From the NCBI GenBank assembly GCA_002421005.1, contig DIJC01000004.1, positions 434,001-498,000 of the forward strand: a DNA stretch of 64,000 nucleotides, written 5' to 3'. Positions 33,298 to 42,526 of this stretch are shown here, in pieces. How positions within the stretch are numbered: position 1 is the stretch's first letter; the number at the start of each line of letters is the position of its first letter. The position numbers and the translations under genes were made by a program. Source of the stretch: Enterobacteriaceae bacterium UBA5654. Lineage in GTDB: Bacteria > Pseudomonadota > Gammaproteobacteria > Enterobacterales > Enterobacteriaceae. A model generated the notes under the pieces. That model was not told where the DNA came from. It saw only the letters and a list, made by a program, of their open reading frames with translations, and made no database searches.

Positions 33298-35973
33298 TCA
33301 ATGCAACATATTGCGGATCACATAGTGCAAAATACCGTCGTTCTGGTAATAGGTCAGCTCGGTGGCGGTATCAATACGGCAGCGGCACTGAATCACCTCC
33401 GTTGAGCCATCGGCGCGGGTCAGATTCACCGGAATATCCGCCCCTGGACGCAAATTATGCAGATCGACAACGTCAATGCGCTCTTCCCCGGTCAGCCCCA
33501 GCGTTTTGCGGGTCACGCCCTGCGGGAATTCCAGCGGTAAGATCCCCATACCGATCAGGTTGGAGCGGTGGATTCGCTCAAACGACTCGGCAATCACCAC
33601 GCGAATACCCAGCAGGCGCGGGCCTTTTGCCGCCCAGTCGCGGCTGGAGCCTGAGCCGTATTCTTTCCCGGCAATCACCGCCAGCGGCGTGCCTTCCTGC
33701 TGATAGCGCATCGCCGCGTCATAAATGGAGATCACTTCCGTTCCCGGCAGATGGCGCGTCATCCCGCCTTCCACACCCGGCACCATTTCGTTGCGGATGC
33801 GGATGTTCGCGAATGTCCCGCGCATCATCACTTCGTGATTACCGCGCCGCGAACCGTAAGAGTTGAATTCGCGCCGCTCGACGCCGTGGTTAAGCAAGTA
33901 CCGTCCCGCCGGGCTGTCTGGCTTAATATTCCCCGCCGGAGAGATATGGTCGGTGGTGACCGAATCACCGAGCATCGCCAGAATGCGCGCACCGTGAATA
34001 TCTTCAACCGGTTTCGGCTCCGCTTCCATATCTTCAAAGAAGGGAGAAAGACGAATATAGGTGGAGTCACTCTGCCAGCCGTAGGTATCAGAGCGATCCA
34101 CCTCGATGGCTTTCCACTCCGGAGTGCCTTCAAACACTTCCGCATACTCTTTGCGGAACATTTCGGTGGAAACCTGCTCCACCGCGCGGGCGATTTCGCG
34201 CCCGGTCGGCCAGATATCTTTGAGATACACCGGATCGCCTTTTTGGTCGTGCCCCAGCGGATCGGTGGTCAGAGTGACATTCATATTACCGGCCAGCGCG
34301 TAGGCGACGACCAGCGGCGGCGAGGCCAGCCAGTTGGTTTTAATCAGCGGATGGATACGGCCTTCAAAGTTACGGTTACCGGACAGCACCGCCCCCACGG
34401 TCAGATCGCCTTTTTTAATCGCCACCTCGATCGGTTCCGGCAGCGGGCCGGAGTTGCCGATACAGGTGGTGCAGCCGTAGCCAACCAGATTAAAGCCCAG
34501 CGCGTCAAGATACGGCGTCAGGCGCGCGTGCGCGAGGTAATCCGAAACCACTTTCGAGCCAGGCGCAAGCGACGCTTTCACCCACGGCTGACGTTTAAGC
34601 CCCAGCTTGACCGCTTTTTTCGCCAGCAACCCCGCTGCCATCAGCACGCTGGGATTGGAGGTGTTGGTACAGGAAGTGATGGCGGCAATCGCAACCGCGC
34701 CGTCAGGCAACTGATACTGACGTCCGTTCAGGGTATATTCCACCGACTGGCGGTCTTTGTGCGAGGTATTGATTTCCAGCTCGGCGCTGGCGGCAAACGC
34801 TTCAGGCACTTTACCGAGCGCCACGCGATCCTGAGGCCGTTTCGGTCCGGCAAGGCTGGCTTCAACGTCCGCCATATCCAGTTCCAGTGTGCTGGTGAAT
34901 ACCGGTTCGTCGCCGGTATTGCGCCACATCCCCTGAGCTTTGGCATAGGCTTCGACCAGCGCCACCTGCTCATCGCTGCGTCCGCTCAGACGCATATATT
35001 CCAGCGTAACCGCATCGATCGGGAAAAAGCCGCAGGTTGCGCCATATTCCGGGGCCATATTGGCGATGGTCGCCCGGTCCGCCAGCGGCAGCGAGTCCAG
35101 ACCATCGCCATAAAATTCAACAAACTTACCAACCACGCCGTGCTTACGCAGCATCTGGGTGACGGTTAACACCAGATCGGTCGCGGTAATGCCTTCATTC
35201 AGCTTGCCGGTTAATTTGAAACCGACCACGTCCGGGATCAGCATCGACACCGGCTGGCCCAGCATCGCCGCTTCCGCTTCAATACCGCCCACGCCCCAGC
35301 CGAGTACCCCCAGGCCATTGATCATCGTGGTGTGCGAATCGGTGCCCACCAGCGAATCGGGATAAGCCACCCACTCTTTATCCTGTAATTCGCTCCACAC
35401 CGCTTTGCCGAGATACTCCAGGTTGACCTGGTGGCAAATGCCGGTCCCCGGCGGCACCACGCTGAAACGGCTGAATGCCTGCTGGCCCCAGCGCAGGAAA
35501 ACATAGCGCTCATGGTTGCGTTCCATTTCCAGACGCACGTTTTCACCAAAGGCGTCATCATCGCCGAAATGATCGACGGTCACGGAGTGGTCAATCACTA
35601 AATCGACGGGGGAAAGCGGGTTAACTTTGGCGGTATCGCCGCCGAGACGTTTAACGGCTTCACGCATGGCCGCCAAATCGACCACCGCAGGCACGCCGGT
35701 AAAATCCTGCATCAGTACCCTCGCCGGACGCCAGGCAATCTCACGGTCGGCATGACCGGTTTTCAGCCATTCAGCCAGGGCATGAATATCTTCTGACGTG
35801 ACGGAATCCTCATCCTGCCAGCGCAGAAGGTTTTCCAGTAACACTTTCAATGACTTGGGTAAACGTGAAATGTCTCCAAGTTCTTTCGCAGCCAGCGGCA
35901 AACTGTAGTAATGCCAGGTTTTATTTTCTAACTCTAATGTATCCTTACTGGCTTCGCGTAGGGTTAACGACAT
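33298..35973 (-). CDS. acnA: aconitate hydratase A
   Basis: Stress-type aconitase of 891 residues, the E. coli AcnA length, interconverting citrate and isocitrate with a 4Fe-4S cluster. The cluster cysteines lie in TSCTNTSNPSV and GCTTCIGNSGPLP, and the swivel domain carries KEYGSGSSRDWAAKGP. In E. coli it is induced by SoxRS, iron and stationary phase and its apo-form binds mRNA. It is convergent with ribA and separated from ymiC/cysB by a terminator. Confidence 0.97.
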   Translation of the reverse strand: MSLTLREASKDTLELENKTWHYYSLPLAAKELGDISRLPKSLKVLLENLLRWQDEDSVTSEDIHALAEWLKTGHADREIAWRPARVLMQDFTGVPAVVDLAAMREAVKRLGGDTAKVNPLSPVDLVIDHSVTVDHFGDDDAFGENVRLEMERNHERYVFLRWGQQAFSRFSVVPPGTGICHQVNLEYLGKAVWSELQDKEWVAYPDSLVGTDSHTTMINGLGVLGWGVGGIEAEAAMLGQPVSMLIPDVVGFKLTGKLNEGITATDLVLTVTQMLRKHGVVGKFVEFYGDGLDSLPLADRATIANMAPEYGATCGFFPIDAVTLEYMRLSGRSDEQVALVEAYAKAQGMWRNTGDEPVFTSTLELDMADVEASLAGPKRPQDRVALGKVPEAFAASAELEINTSHKDRQSVEYTLNGRQYQLPDGAVAIAAITSCTNTSNPSVLMAAGLLAKKAVKLGLKRQPWVKASLAPGSKVVSDYLAHARLTPYLDALGFNLVGYGCTTCIGNSGPLPEPIEVAIKKGDLTVGAVLSGNRNFEGRIHPLIKTNWLASPPLVVAYALAGNMNVTLTTDPLGHDQKGDPVYLKDIWPTGREIARAVEQVSTEMFRKEYAEVFEGTPEWKAIEVDRSDTYGWQSDSTYIRLSPFFEDMEAEPKPVEDIHGARILAMLGDSVTTDHISPAGNIKPDSPAGRYLLNHGVERREFNSYGSRRGNHEVMMRGTFANIRIRNEMVPGVEGGMTRHLPGTEVISIYDAAMRYQQEGTPLAVIAGKEYGSGSSRDWAAKGPRLLGIRVVIAESFERIHRSNLIGMGILPLEFPQGVTRKTLGLTGEERIDVVDLHNLRPGADIPVNLTRADGSTEVIQCRCRIDTATELTYYQNDGILHYVIRNMLH

Positions 35974-36112
35974 AGCTCCTCCTTTATGACAGGGAATGCG
36001 ATACCCTGATCTTTCCCAGGGTCTGCATTAAAGATAACACAAACATGTCGTAACGTTTTGATAACAACTCGAATTGATAAATGCGGGGAAATGGCAGGTA
36101 AGGTAACAATAA

Positions 36113-36140
36113 AAAACCCGACGCGAAGGTCGGGTTTTAT
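36113..36140. terminator. terminator between ymiC and acnA
   Basis: AAAACCCGAC and GTCGGGTTTT form a perfect 10-bp stem with a six-base loop and T/A runs on both sides. On the minus strand it follows the ymiC stop by about five bases and should end the cysB-ymiA-ymiC transcript upstream of acnA. Confidence 0.88.
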
Positions 36141-36144
36141 CAGA

Positions 36145-36243
36145 TTAGTGAGTCAGCATCCAGGCCAGTTGCGCCCAGAAGAGCAGAGAGAAAGAAAGTG
36201 CTCCCAGCCACGACCAGTATTTTGCTTCACTATTTTGCATCAT
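36145..36243 (-). CDS. ymiC: small membrane protein YmiC
   Basis: Open frame of 32 codons, too short for usual gene calls. It encodes MMQNSEAKYWSWLGALSFSL followed by LFWAQLAWMLTH, a single predicted transmembrane helix. It resembles the small E. coli protein YmiC encoded at the same place between ymiA and acnA. Two adjacent ATGs (36243, 36240) are possible. Function unknown. Confidence 0.8.
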   Translation of the reverse strand: MMQNSEAKYWSWLGALSFSLLFWAQLAWMLTH

Positions 36244-36354
36244 CTTTCACACCGTAAAAGTTATTTCGTGCCCCTGGCGTTGGCGCCAGGGCTTATATTG
36301 CTGTGGTGTATATTTTTATAATTTAACGTAAGACGCACATTCAGGGCGTTGCGA

Positions 36355-36483
36355 TCAGCCCCAGAATTTCCACACCAGTAGCGCCAGTGCGACCCAGAAC
36401 AGCGCCGAACCCACGAATACGGCGCGCCACGCTTTGCGTTTTAGCTCCGGGTCTCTCTTCGGCTGCTCGCGTCCAGATGACAT
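36355..36483 (-). CDS. ymiA: small membrane protein YmiA
   Basis: Protein of 42 residues with a charged N terminus (REQPKRDPELKRKAW) and one C-terminal transmembrane helix (AVFVGSALFWVALALLVWKFW), matching E. coli YmiA (46). The ATG at 36483 has GAGG upstream; the frame stays open to 36543 but those residues do not match the family. It lies between cysB and ymiC, as in E. coli. Function unknown. Confidence 0.88.
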   Translation of the reverse strand: MSSGREQPKRDPELKRKAWRAVFVGSALFWVALALLVWKFWG

Positions 36484-36782
36484 TACTAACCTCGTAAAAT
36501 CGGCACTACTTATCATTTCTGCACCAACAATTGGCCTGAACAATCGTAATTGAGATAAATCCTAATCAAAAATGGCTAAAAAATCCAGTGAATTTAGGGG
36601 TCGGGTCCATGTAATTATTCAATCTTTTGACCTGAAATAAATAATCGAAATAGCAAACTGGCGCATCGGCAGATTTGTTTCTACTTTATGACGATTTAAT
36701 GGCAGAAAGACCCTGTAGATAAAGCGGGTATTTGAGGGGAGTGATAAATGCGGCCCCTGATAAGAGGCCGCGGACGGTCAGA
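36484..36782. other. intergenic region between cysB and ymiA, with hairpin
   Basis: This 299-base stretch holds a hairpin at 36750-36771 (GCGGCC and GGCCGC arms extended by CT/AG with small mismatches) 11 bases after the cysB stop, likely the end of the cysB message though its T-run is poor. The rest is A/T-rich and should contain the ymiA promoter. No open frame was recognised. Confidence 0.55.
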
Positions 36783-37757
36783 TTATTTTTCCGGCAGTTT
36801 GATATCTTTAAACATCTCTTCGATATCTTCATTCGAGCGCAGGGCAACGGCCGTATCCACCACATCGCGGGTCAGATGCGGCGCAAAGCGCTGAATAAAG
36901 TCATACATATAGCTGCGCAGGAACGTGCTGCGGCGAAAACCGATTTTAGTGGTGCTGTGGCTGAACACGCCGTGCGCGTCGAGCCGTACCAGATCGGGGT
37001 CGGCAACCGGGTCCACCGCCATGCTGGCAATCACCCCTACCCCCAGCCCCAGACGCACGTAAGTTTTAATCACGTCGGCATCGGTGGCGGTAAAGACGAT
37101 GCGCGGCGTCAGACCGGCACGGTTAAACGCGGTATCCAGTTCTGAACGGCCGGTGAAGCCGAAGGTGTACGTCACCAGCGGATACTGGGCCAGCTCTTCA
37201 ATGGTGACCGACGATTTGGCCGCCAGCGGATGCTCCGGGGTGACCACAATCGAACGATTCCAGTGATAGCACGGCAGCATGACTAAATCGTCATACAGAT
37301 GCAGCGCTTCGGTGGCAATGGCAAAATCGGCGTTGCCTTTCGACACCGCTTCGGCGATCTGGGTGGGCGATCCCTGATGCATATGCAGGGACACGCGCGG
37401 ATAACGCTCGATAAATCCCTTGATGACGCCAGGCAAAGCGTAACGCGCCTGGGTATGGGTCGTCGCCACGTACAGCGAGCCTTTATCCGGCCAGGTGTGC
37501 TCACCAGCGACCGATTTAATAGCATCCACTTTTGACAGCACTTCACGGGCAATGCGGATAATTTCCTGCCCGGCTGGCGTAACCTGGGTGAGATGTTTAC
37601 CGCTGCGGGCGAAGATCTGGATCCCCAGTTCGTCCTCCAGCATACGGACCTGCTTACTGATCCCCGGCTGTGAGGTATAAAGCCCTTCCGCCGTCGAAGA
37701 GACGTTGAGATTGTGGTTGACCACTTCAACGATATAGCGAAGCTGTTGTAATTTCAT
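36783..37757 (-). CDS. cysB: LysR-type regulator of cysteine synthesis
   Basis: LysR-family activator of 324 residues, the E. coli length. The N-terminal helix-turn-helix (LNVSSTAEGLYTSQPGISKQVRMLEDELG) is followed by the effector domain with the sulfate/N-acetylserine pocket (TTHTQARY). It activates the sulfate assimilation genes with N-acetylserine as inducer and represses itself. The A/T-rich gap to the topA terminator (37758-37885) must carry its promoter. Confidence 0.97.
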   Translation of the reverse strand: MKLQQLRYIVEVVNHNLNVSSTAEGLYTSQPGISKQVRMLEDELGIQIFARSGKHLTQVTPAGQEIIRIAREVLSKVDAIKSVAGEHTWPDKGSLYVATTHTQARYALPGVIKGFIERYPRVSLHMHQGSPTQIAEAVSKGNADFAIATEALHLYDDLVMLPCYHWNRSIVVTPEHPLAAKSSVTIEELAQYPLVTYTFGFTGRSELDTAFNRAGLTPRIVFTATDADVIKTYVRLGLGVGVIASMAVDPVADPDLVRLDAHGVFSHSTTKIGFRRSTFLRSYMYDFIQRFAPHLTRDVVDTAVALRSNEDIEEMFKDIKLPEK

Positions 37758-37888
37758 GACGCGCCATCCGTTTGAACGCAGAGGTCCATCGCTTAAGACG
37801 ATTTAAGACTAAAAAAAGGGTTAACTATAACCACTATATCATTTATAGCTACTCTGTATAGATATGATTAAAAAATAATAACCAAAAG

Positions 37889-37917
37889 CAAAAAGGGCCG
37901 CTAATCGGCCCTTTTTT
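37889..37917 (-). terminator. terminator of topA
   Basis: AAAAAGGGCCG and CGGCCCTTTTT form a perfect 11-bp stem with a five-base loop. On the minus strand it lies about 30 bases after the topA stop and is followed by T residues, separating topA from cysB. Confidence 0.9.
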
Positions 37918-37944
37918 ATTAAGAATGGTGAATGTCAGGAAGAA

Positions 37945-40542
37945 TTATTTCTTACCTTCCACCCACTTACCGTCGATGAAGAAAGCGGACCAACCGGTCG
38001 CTTTACCGTCTTTTTCCGCCGCAACGTACTGCTGTTTCGTTTTGCGACTAAAGCGAACAACGGTTTTGTTGCCTTCAGGGTCCTGCTGTGGCGCATCGGC
38101 CAGATAACGCAGTTTCTCCGGCAGACGATCGCGGAAGCGGTACAGTTCTTCCACCTGCGGCGCGCGGGTTTCACGCGATTTCGGGAACGTATTGGCGGCC
38201 AGGAACACGCCAGCCGCCCCGTCACGCAGAACGAAATAAGCGTCCGATTTTTCACACGGCAGTTCCGGCAGCGGCACCGGATCTTCTTTCGGCGGCGCAA
38301 CGTCGCCATTGCGCAGGATCTTACGCGTGTTTTTGCAATCGTCGTTCGTACAGGCCATGTACTTACCAAAACGCCCCATTTTCAGGTGCATTTCAGAACC
38401 ACATTTTTCGCATTCGACGATCGGGCCGTCATACCCCTTAATGCGGAACTCGCCCTCTTCGATTTCGTAACCGTCACAGGTCGGGTTATTACCGCAGACG
38501 TGCAGTTTGCGTTTCGGATCGATCAGGTAGCTGTCCATCGCGGTGCCGCATTTCTGGCAGCGATGTTTGGCCCGCAGCGCGTTGGTTTCAGCGTCGTCGC
38601 CTTCCAGCACGTTGAGCACTTCGTTTTCCGGCACCAGATTAATGGTGGTTTTGCAACGCTCTTTCGGCGGCAGGGCATAGCCAGAACAGCCGAGGAACAC
38701 GCCCGTACTGGCGGTGCGAATGCCCATTTTGCGACCGCAGGTCGGGCAGTCGATGCTGGTCAGCACCATCTGGTTAGGCTGCATACCGCCTTCGGCCGGA
38801 TCTTTTTCTGCCGTCTCGAGCTGTTCGCTGAACTCGGCAAAGAAAATATCCAGCACCTTCTGCCATTCGGCTTCGTGGCGGGCCACCTCATCCAGACGGT
38901 CTTCCATCTGCGCGGTAAAGTCAAAATTCATCAGTTCGCGGAAATTATCTTTCAGGCGATCAGTCACGATTTCGCCCATTTTTTCCGCATAGAAACGACG
39001 GCTTTCAACCCGCACATAGCCACGGTCCTGAATGGTCGAAATGATCGACGCATAGGTGGACGGGCGGCCAATGCCGCGTTTTTCCAGTTCTTTGACCAGC
39101 GACGCTTCGCTGAAGCGCGCAGGCGGCTTGGTGAAGTGCTGCGCCGGAACGAGATCAATCAGCGACAGTTCATCGCCCTGATTCACCGCTGGCAGAATGC
39201 GATCTTCATCGCCCTTACGCAGTGCCGGCATGACTTTGGTCCAGCCGTCAAAACGCAGGATCCGACCGCGTGCTTTCAGGCGGAAATCGCCCGCTTTTAC
39301 CGTCAGGGTGGTGGAATCATACTGCGCAGGCGTCATCTGACAGGCCACAAACTGGCGCCAGATAAGCTGATACAGTTTCTGCGCGTCGGTTTCCATATCT
39401 TTCAGCGCGTCGGCTTCGACTGCCACGTCGGAAGGACGAATCGCTTCGTGCGCTTCCTGCGAGTTATCTTTGCTGGCGTACTGATTGGCATCGGCAGGCA
39501 GGTATTTTTTACCGAACTGCTCGCTGATATAACCGCGCACCATGCTGACCGCGTCCTGACTTAAGTTCGTCGAGTCGGTACGCATATAGGTGATGTGGCC
39601 TGCTTCATACAAACGCTGCGCCAGCATCATGGTCTTCTTCACGCCATAGCCCAGACGGGTACTCGCCGCCTGTTGCAGCGTGGAGGTAATAAACGGTGCG
39701 CCCGGCTTGCTGCTGGTCGGTTTGTCCTCGCGCTCAAGGACGCTGTAGCGCGCTTTTTCCAGCTGGCTGACCGCCGCCATCGTGGTTTCGCGATTGACCG
39801 GACGGAACGGTTTATCGTTCTGATGCGTTACCTGCAACGGCAGAGAATCGCCGCCCGGCGTGGCAACATTGGCATCCACTTCCCAGAATTCTTCCGGGAC
39901 AAAGGCTTTGATTTCGCGCTCGCGCTCGACCACCAGACGTACCGCAACGGACTGGACGCGTCCGGCAGACAGACCACGGGCGATCTTTTTCCACAGCAGC
40001 GGAGAAACCATATAGCCCACCACGCGGTCCATAAAACGACGCGCCTGCTGAGCGTTAACGCGATCGATATTCAGTTCGCCCGGCTTTTCAAAAGCCTGCT
40101 GGATCGCGTTTTTGGTAATTTCGTTAAACACTACGCGACTGTAGCGTTTGTCATCTCCACCGATCACTTCCCGCAGGTGCCAGGCAATGGCTTCCCCTTC
40201 GCGGTCAAGGTCGGTAGCGAGATAGATATGATCGGCTTTTTCAGCCAGTTGTTTAAGTTCTGCGACAACCTTTTCTTTGCCGGGCAGCACTTCGTACTGT
40301 GCTTCCCAGTTATGCCACGGGTCGATCCCCATGCGGTTGACGAGAGCGCCGCGTTCATCCTTTTTGGGCTTTTTGGCCGTTTTGGTGGAGGCAGAGTCAG
40401 CGCTCTTTTTGGCGGCTGAGCCACTGGTCGGCAAATCGCGGATATGACCTACGCTGGACTTAACCACGTAATCATTACCCAGATACTTATTGATCGTTTT
40501 GGCTTTTGCCGGGGACTCAACGATAACGAGAGCTTTACCCAT
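37945..40542 (-). CDS. topA: DNA topoisomerase I
   Basis: Type IA topoisomerase of 865 residues, the E. coli length; it relaxes negative supercoils. The Toprim domain begins at MGKALVIVESPAKAKTI with catalytic Glu9, the nucleophile Tyr319 lies in ITYMRTDSTNL, and the C-terminal region has three tetracysteine zinc motifs (CPTCGRKM, CQKCGTAM, CEKCGSEM) plus zinc-less repeats. The ATG at 40542 gives the family N terminus; another ATG two codons upstream is less likely. Confidence 0.97.
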   Translation of the reverse strand: MGKALVIVESPAKAKTINKYLGNDYVVKSSVGHIRDLPTSGSAAKKSADSASTKTAKKPKKDERGALVNRMGIDPWHNWEAQYEVLPGKEKVVAELKQLAEKADHIYLATDLDREGEAIAWHLREVIGGDDKRYSRVVFNEITKNAIQQAFEKPGELNIDRVNAQQARRFMDRVVGYMVSPLLWKKIARGLSAGRVQSVAVRLVVEREREIKAFVPEEFWEVDANVATPGGDSLPLQVTHQNDKPFRPVNRETTMAAVSQLEKARYSVLEREDKPTSSKPGAPFITSTLQQAASTRLGYGVKKTMMLAQRLYEAGHITYMRTDSTNLSQDAVSMVRGYISEQFGKKYLPADANQYASKDNSQEAHEAIRPSDVAVEADALKDMETDAQKLYQLIWRQFVACQMTPAQYDSTTLTVKAGDFRLKARGRILRFDGWTKVMPALRKGDEDRILPAVNQGDELSLIDLVPAQHFTKPPARFSEASLVKELEKRGIGRPSTYASIISTIQDRGYVRVESRRFYAEKMGEIVTDRLKDNFRELMNFDFTAQMEDRLDEVARHEAEWQKVLDIFFAEFSEQLETAEKDPAEGGMQPNQMVLTSIDCPTCGRKMGIRTASTGVFLGCSGYALPPKERCKTTINLVPENEVLNVLEGDDAETNALRAKHRCQKCGTAMDSYLIDPKRKLHVCGNNPTCDGYEIEEGEFRIKGYDGPIVECEKCGSEMHLKMGRFGKYMACTNDDCKNTRKILRNGDVAPPKEDPVPLPELPCEKSDAYFVLRDGAAGVFLAANTFPKSRETRAPQVEELYRFRDRLPEKLRYLADAPQQDPEGNKTVVRFSRKTKQQYVAAEKDGKATGWSAFFIDGKWVEGKK

Positions 40543-40931
40543 ATTCACCTTTACCTAATTTGATTCTTCCAGGAATACATCGCACGTTGATTCACGTTGT
40601 GCTGACGACGTGCCGTTGATATTGCGGCAGGTGCAACAGAGATCAACCCCGCATACCAAACCTGATGCAGGTGGTTGCAGTGCTTCGCTTTTCTAAGCTG
40701 CGGTGATATAGCACGACGAACTTTCGGTCGAATGTCAAGCAAATCTGTTGCCAGATTATCGAAAGGGTCTCACTGTACCTGATAAAATTCGTTACGCAAC
40801 TTTATTAGCATGCAAAAGCAAATCCTGCCACCTGACCGCTTCACCGATACCCCTGTTTTTCTGGGGGAATATTTGCCCGCGAGCCGCGCACGACGTAGAC
40901 TATTGCCAGTTTGCCTGAGGAGTAAAAAAAG
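40543..40931. other. divergent intergenic region topA-yciN
   Basis: This 389-base gap contains no gene. On the minus strand there is an extended -10 (TG-C-TATATC, 40705-40713) and a TTGACA hexamer at 40733-40738, but they are 22 bases apart, so they may belong to different promoters. E. coli topA has several promoters, including a heat-shock one, responsive to supercoiling and Fis. GGAG at 40919 serves yciN. No stable long hairpin was noticed. Confidence 0.4.
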
Positions 40932-41180
40932 ATGAGTGAAACCCAACCTGTCGATCGTCAGACGCTGCTGCTTGAAGCGAATAAACTTATTCGTGACCAC
41001 GAAGATACGATGGCCGGTATTGAGGCCACTGGCGTCACCCAACGTAACGGTGTGCTGGTGTTTAGCGGCGAATATTATCTCGATGAACAGGGATTACCGA
41101 CGCCGAAAAGTACGGCGGTGTTTAATATGTTTAAACATCTGGCCCACGTACTGTCCGAGAAATATCACCTGATCGATTAG
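40932..41180 (+). CDS. yciN: conserved protein YciN
   Basis: Protein of 82 residues matching E. coli YciN (83) along its whole length (EANKLIRDHEDTMAGIEATGVTQRNGVLVFSGEYYLDEQGLPTPKSTAVFNMFKHLAHVLSEKYHL). It has no signal peptide or membrane helix. Function is unknown. It is divergent from topA and convergent with sohB. Confidence 0.93.
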   Translation: MSETQPVDRQTLLLEANKLIRDHEDTMAGIEATGVTQRNGVLVFSGEYYLDEQGLPTPKSTAVFNMFKHLAHVLSEKYHLID

Positions 41181-41195
41181 TCCTGCAGGGTTAAG

Positions 41196-41231
41196 GGGCC
41201 GGGTGCGCGTCGTCCACCCGGCCCGCTATTT
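41196..41231 (+). terminator. terminator between yciN and sohB
   Basis: GGGCCGGGTG and CACCCGGCCC form a perfect 10-bp stem with a nine-base loop, followed by GCTATTTTC. It ends yciN; the short T-run makes it moderate in strength. Confidence 0.7.
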
Positions 41232-41236
41232 TCAGG

Positions 41237-42283
41237 TTACATCAGCGGTTTTTGGCCTCGCTGCCACCAGCGCAGCAGCAGACGATCCGCACTTTCCGCC
41301 GCGCTACCGGTCACGCGATCCAACAATTTTTTACGTTGCAGATAGCGCACATTCAGTACGTCGCGCCCGTCCATCAACCCCAGCAGCAGTTCGTCGCTGG
41401 TGCTGATGGCATCAATCAGGCCGTTGTGCAGGGCCTGGGTGCCGTACCAGTGTTCACCGGTCGCCACCTGGTCGATATCCAGTGTCGGGCGCATTTGCTT
41501 AACAAAATCTTTAAACAGCAGATGCGTTTCGTTGAGATCTTCGCGGAATTTCTGCCGCCCCTCCTCGGTGTTTTCTCCAAGCAGCGTCAGGGTCCGCTTA
41601 TACTGCCCGGCGGTGTGCAGCTCGATGTCGATATCTTTGTTTTTCAGGAAACGATTGAAGTTCGGCACCTGAGCCACCACGCCGATGGAGCCGATAATGG
41701 CGAACGGCGCGGAAACGATCTTATCCGCCACGCAGGCCATCATATAGCCGCCGCTGGCAGCCACTTTATCTACCGCGACGGTGAGCGGAACGTTGCGCTC
41801 GCGAATGCGCTGGAGCTGCGATGCCGCCAGCCCGTAGCCATGAACCACCCCGCCGGGGCTTTCCAGCCGCACAACCACCTGATCCTGCGGTTTCACCACC
41901 GCCAGCACAGCAGTGATCTCTTCACGCAGCGCGTTAACTTCATGCGCGTCCATACTGCCTTTGAAATCCAGTACCCAGACGCGCGGTTTGTGCGGCGCGT
42001 TGCTCTCCCCCAGCTTCGCTTTCGCCTTTGCCGCTTTCGCCTCCTGCTTTAACTTTTTCTTGTGCGTTTTGTGCCACAGCTTTTGCTGGTGTTCATCCAG
42101 AATGGCTGCCGCCATGTTTTCCTGCATTTCTTTGTACTGCTCACTCAGATTCGTCACGGTGAGTTCACCGCGTTGACGCTTCCGCTGCTTCAGATTAACA
42201 ATCAGTACCGCAATAATGGCTATCGCCACGACCAGCGTGACGATTTTTGCCAGGAACAGACCATATTGAGAGAGTAATTCCAC
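41237..42283 (-). CDS. sohB: S49-family inner-membrane peptidase SohB
   Basis: Serine peptidase of 348 residues. One N-terminal membrane helix (IVTLVVAIAIIAVLIVNL) and a Lys/Ala-rich region precede the S49 domain, with the nucleophile Ser177 in KVAASGGYMMA and the partner Lys229 in AGQYKRTLTLLGENTEEGR. In E. coli excess SohB suppresses loss of DegP. Natural substrates are not known. It is divergent from yciK. Confidence 0.95.
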   Translation of the reverse strand: MELLSQYGLFLAKIVTLVVAIAIIAVLIVNLKQRKRQRGELTVTNLSEQYKEMQENMAAAILDEHQQKLWHKTHKKKLKQEAKAAKAKAKLGESNAPHKPRVWVLDFKGSMDAHEVNALREEITAVLAVVKPQDQVVVRLESPGGVVHGYGLAASQLQRIRERNVPLTVAVDKVAASGGYMMACVADKIVSAPFAIIGSIGVVAQVPNFNRFLKNKDIDIELHTAGQYKRTLTLLGENTEEGRQKFREDLNETHLLFKDFVKQMRPTLDIDQVATGEHWYGTQALHNGLIDAISTSDELLLGLMDGRDVLNVRYLQRKKLLDRVTGSAAESADRLLLRWWQRGQKPLM

Positions 42284-42526
42284 GCTTCCACCTTGGTTAA
42301 CATCGCTTACGTCTGGAACCAGTGTACAACACCCTTTCCGCCTCGTCTCTGGCAGACGTTAACGCTGCGAGGGCGCTTCAGAAACTTTTGCAACAGCATG
42401 AAATCGTTGCAAAGTATGAATGGCCCGGCACGCTCTCCGGCTGGCTGATTGAATTCGCGTGCTTTTTAGGGCATAAACCCTTTTTTACCGTTTGCCGTGG
42501 TCGCCCGGATCACAGGAGAAGACGCC

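Noticed and set aside
33751..35169. Open frame of 472 codons on the plus strand opposite acnA
   Set aside because: It lies wholly antisense to the well-conserved acnA gene. Its protein is rich in Arg, His and Gln with no domain, which is typical of antisense frames in GC-rich codons.
38386..39564. Open frame of 392 codons opposite topA
   Set aside because: It is antisense to the catalytic core and zinc region of topA, and its protein has no recognisable motif.
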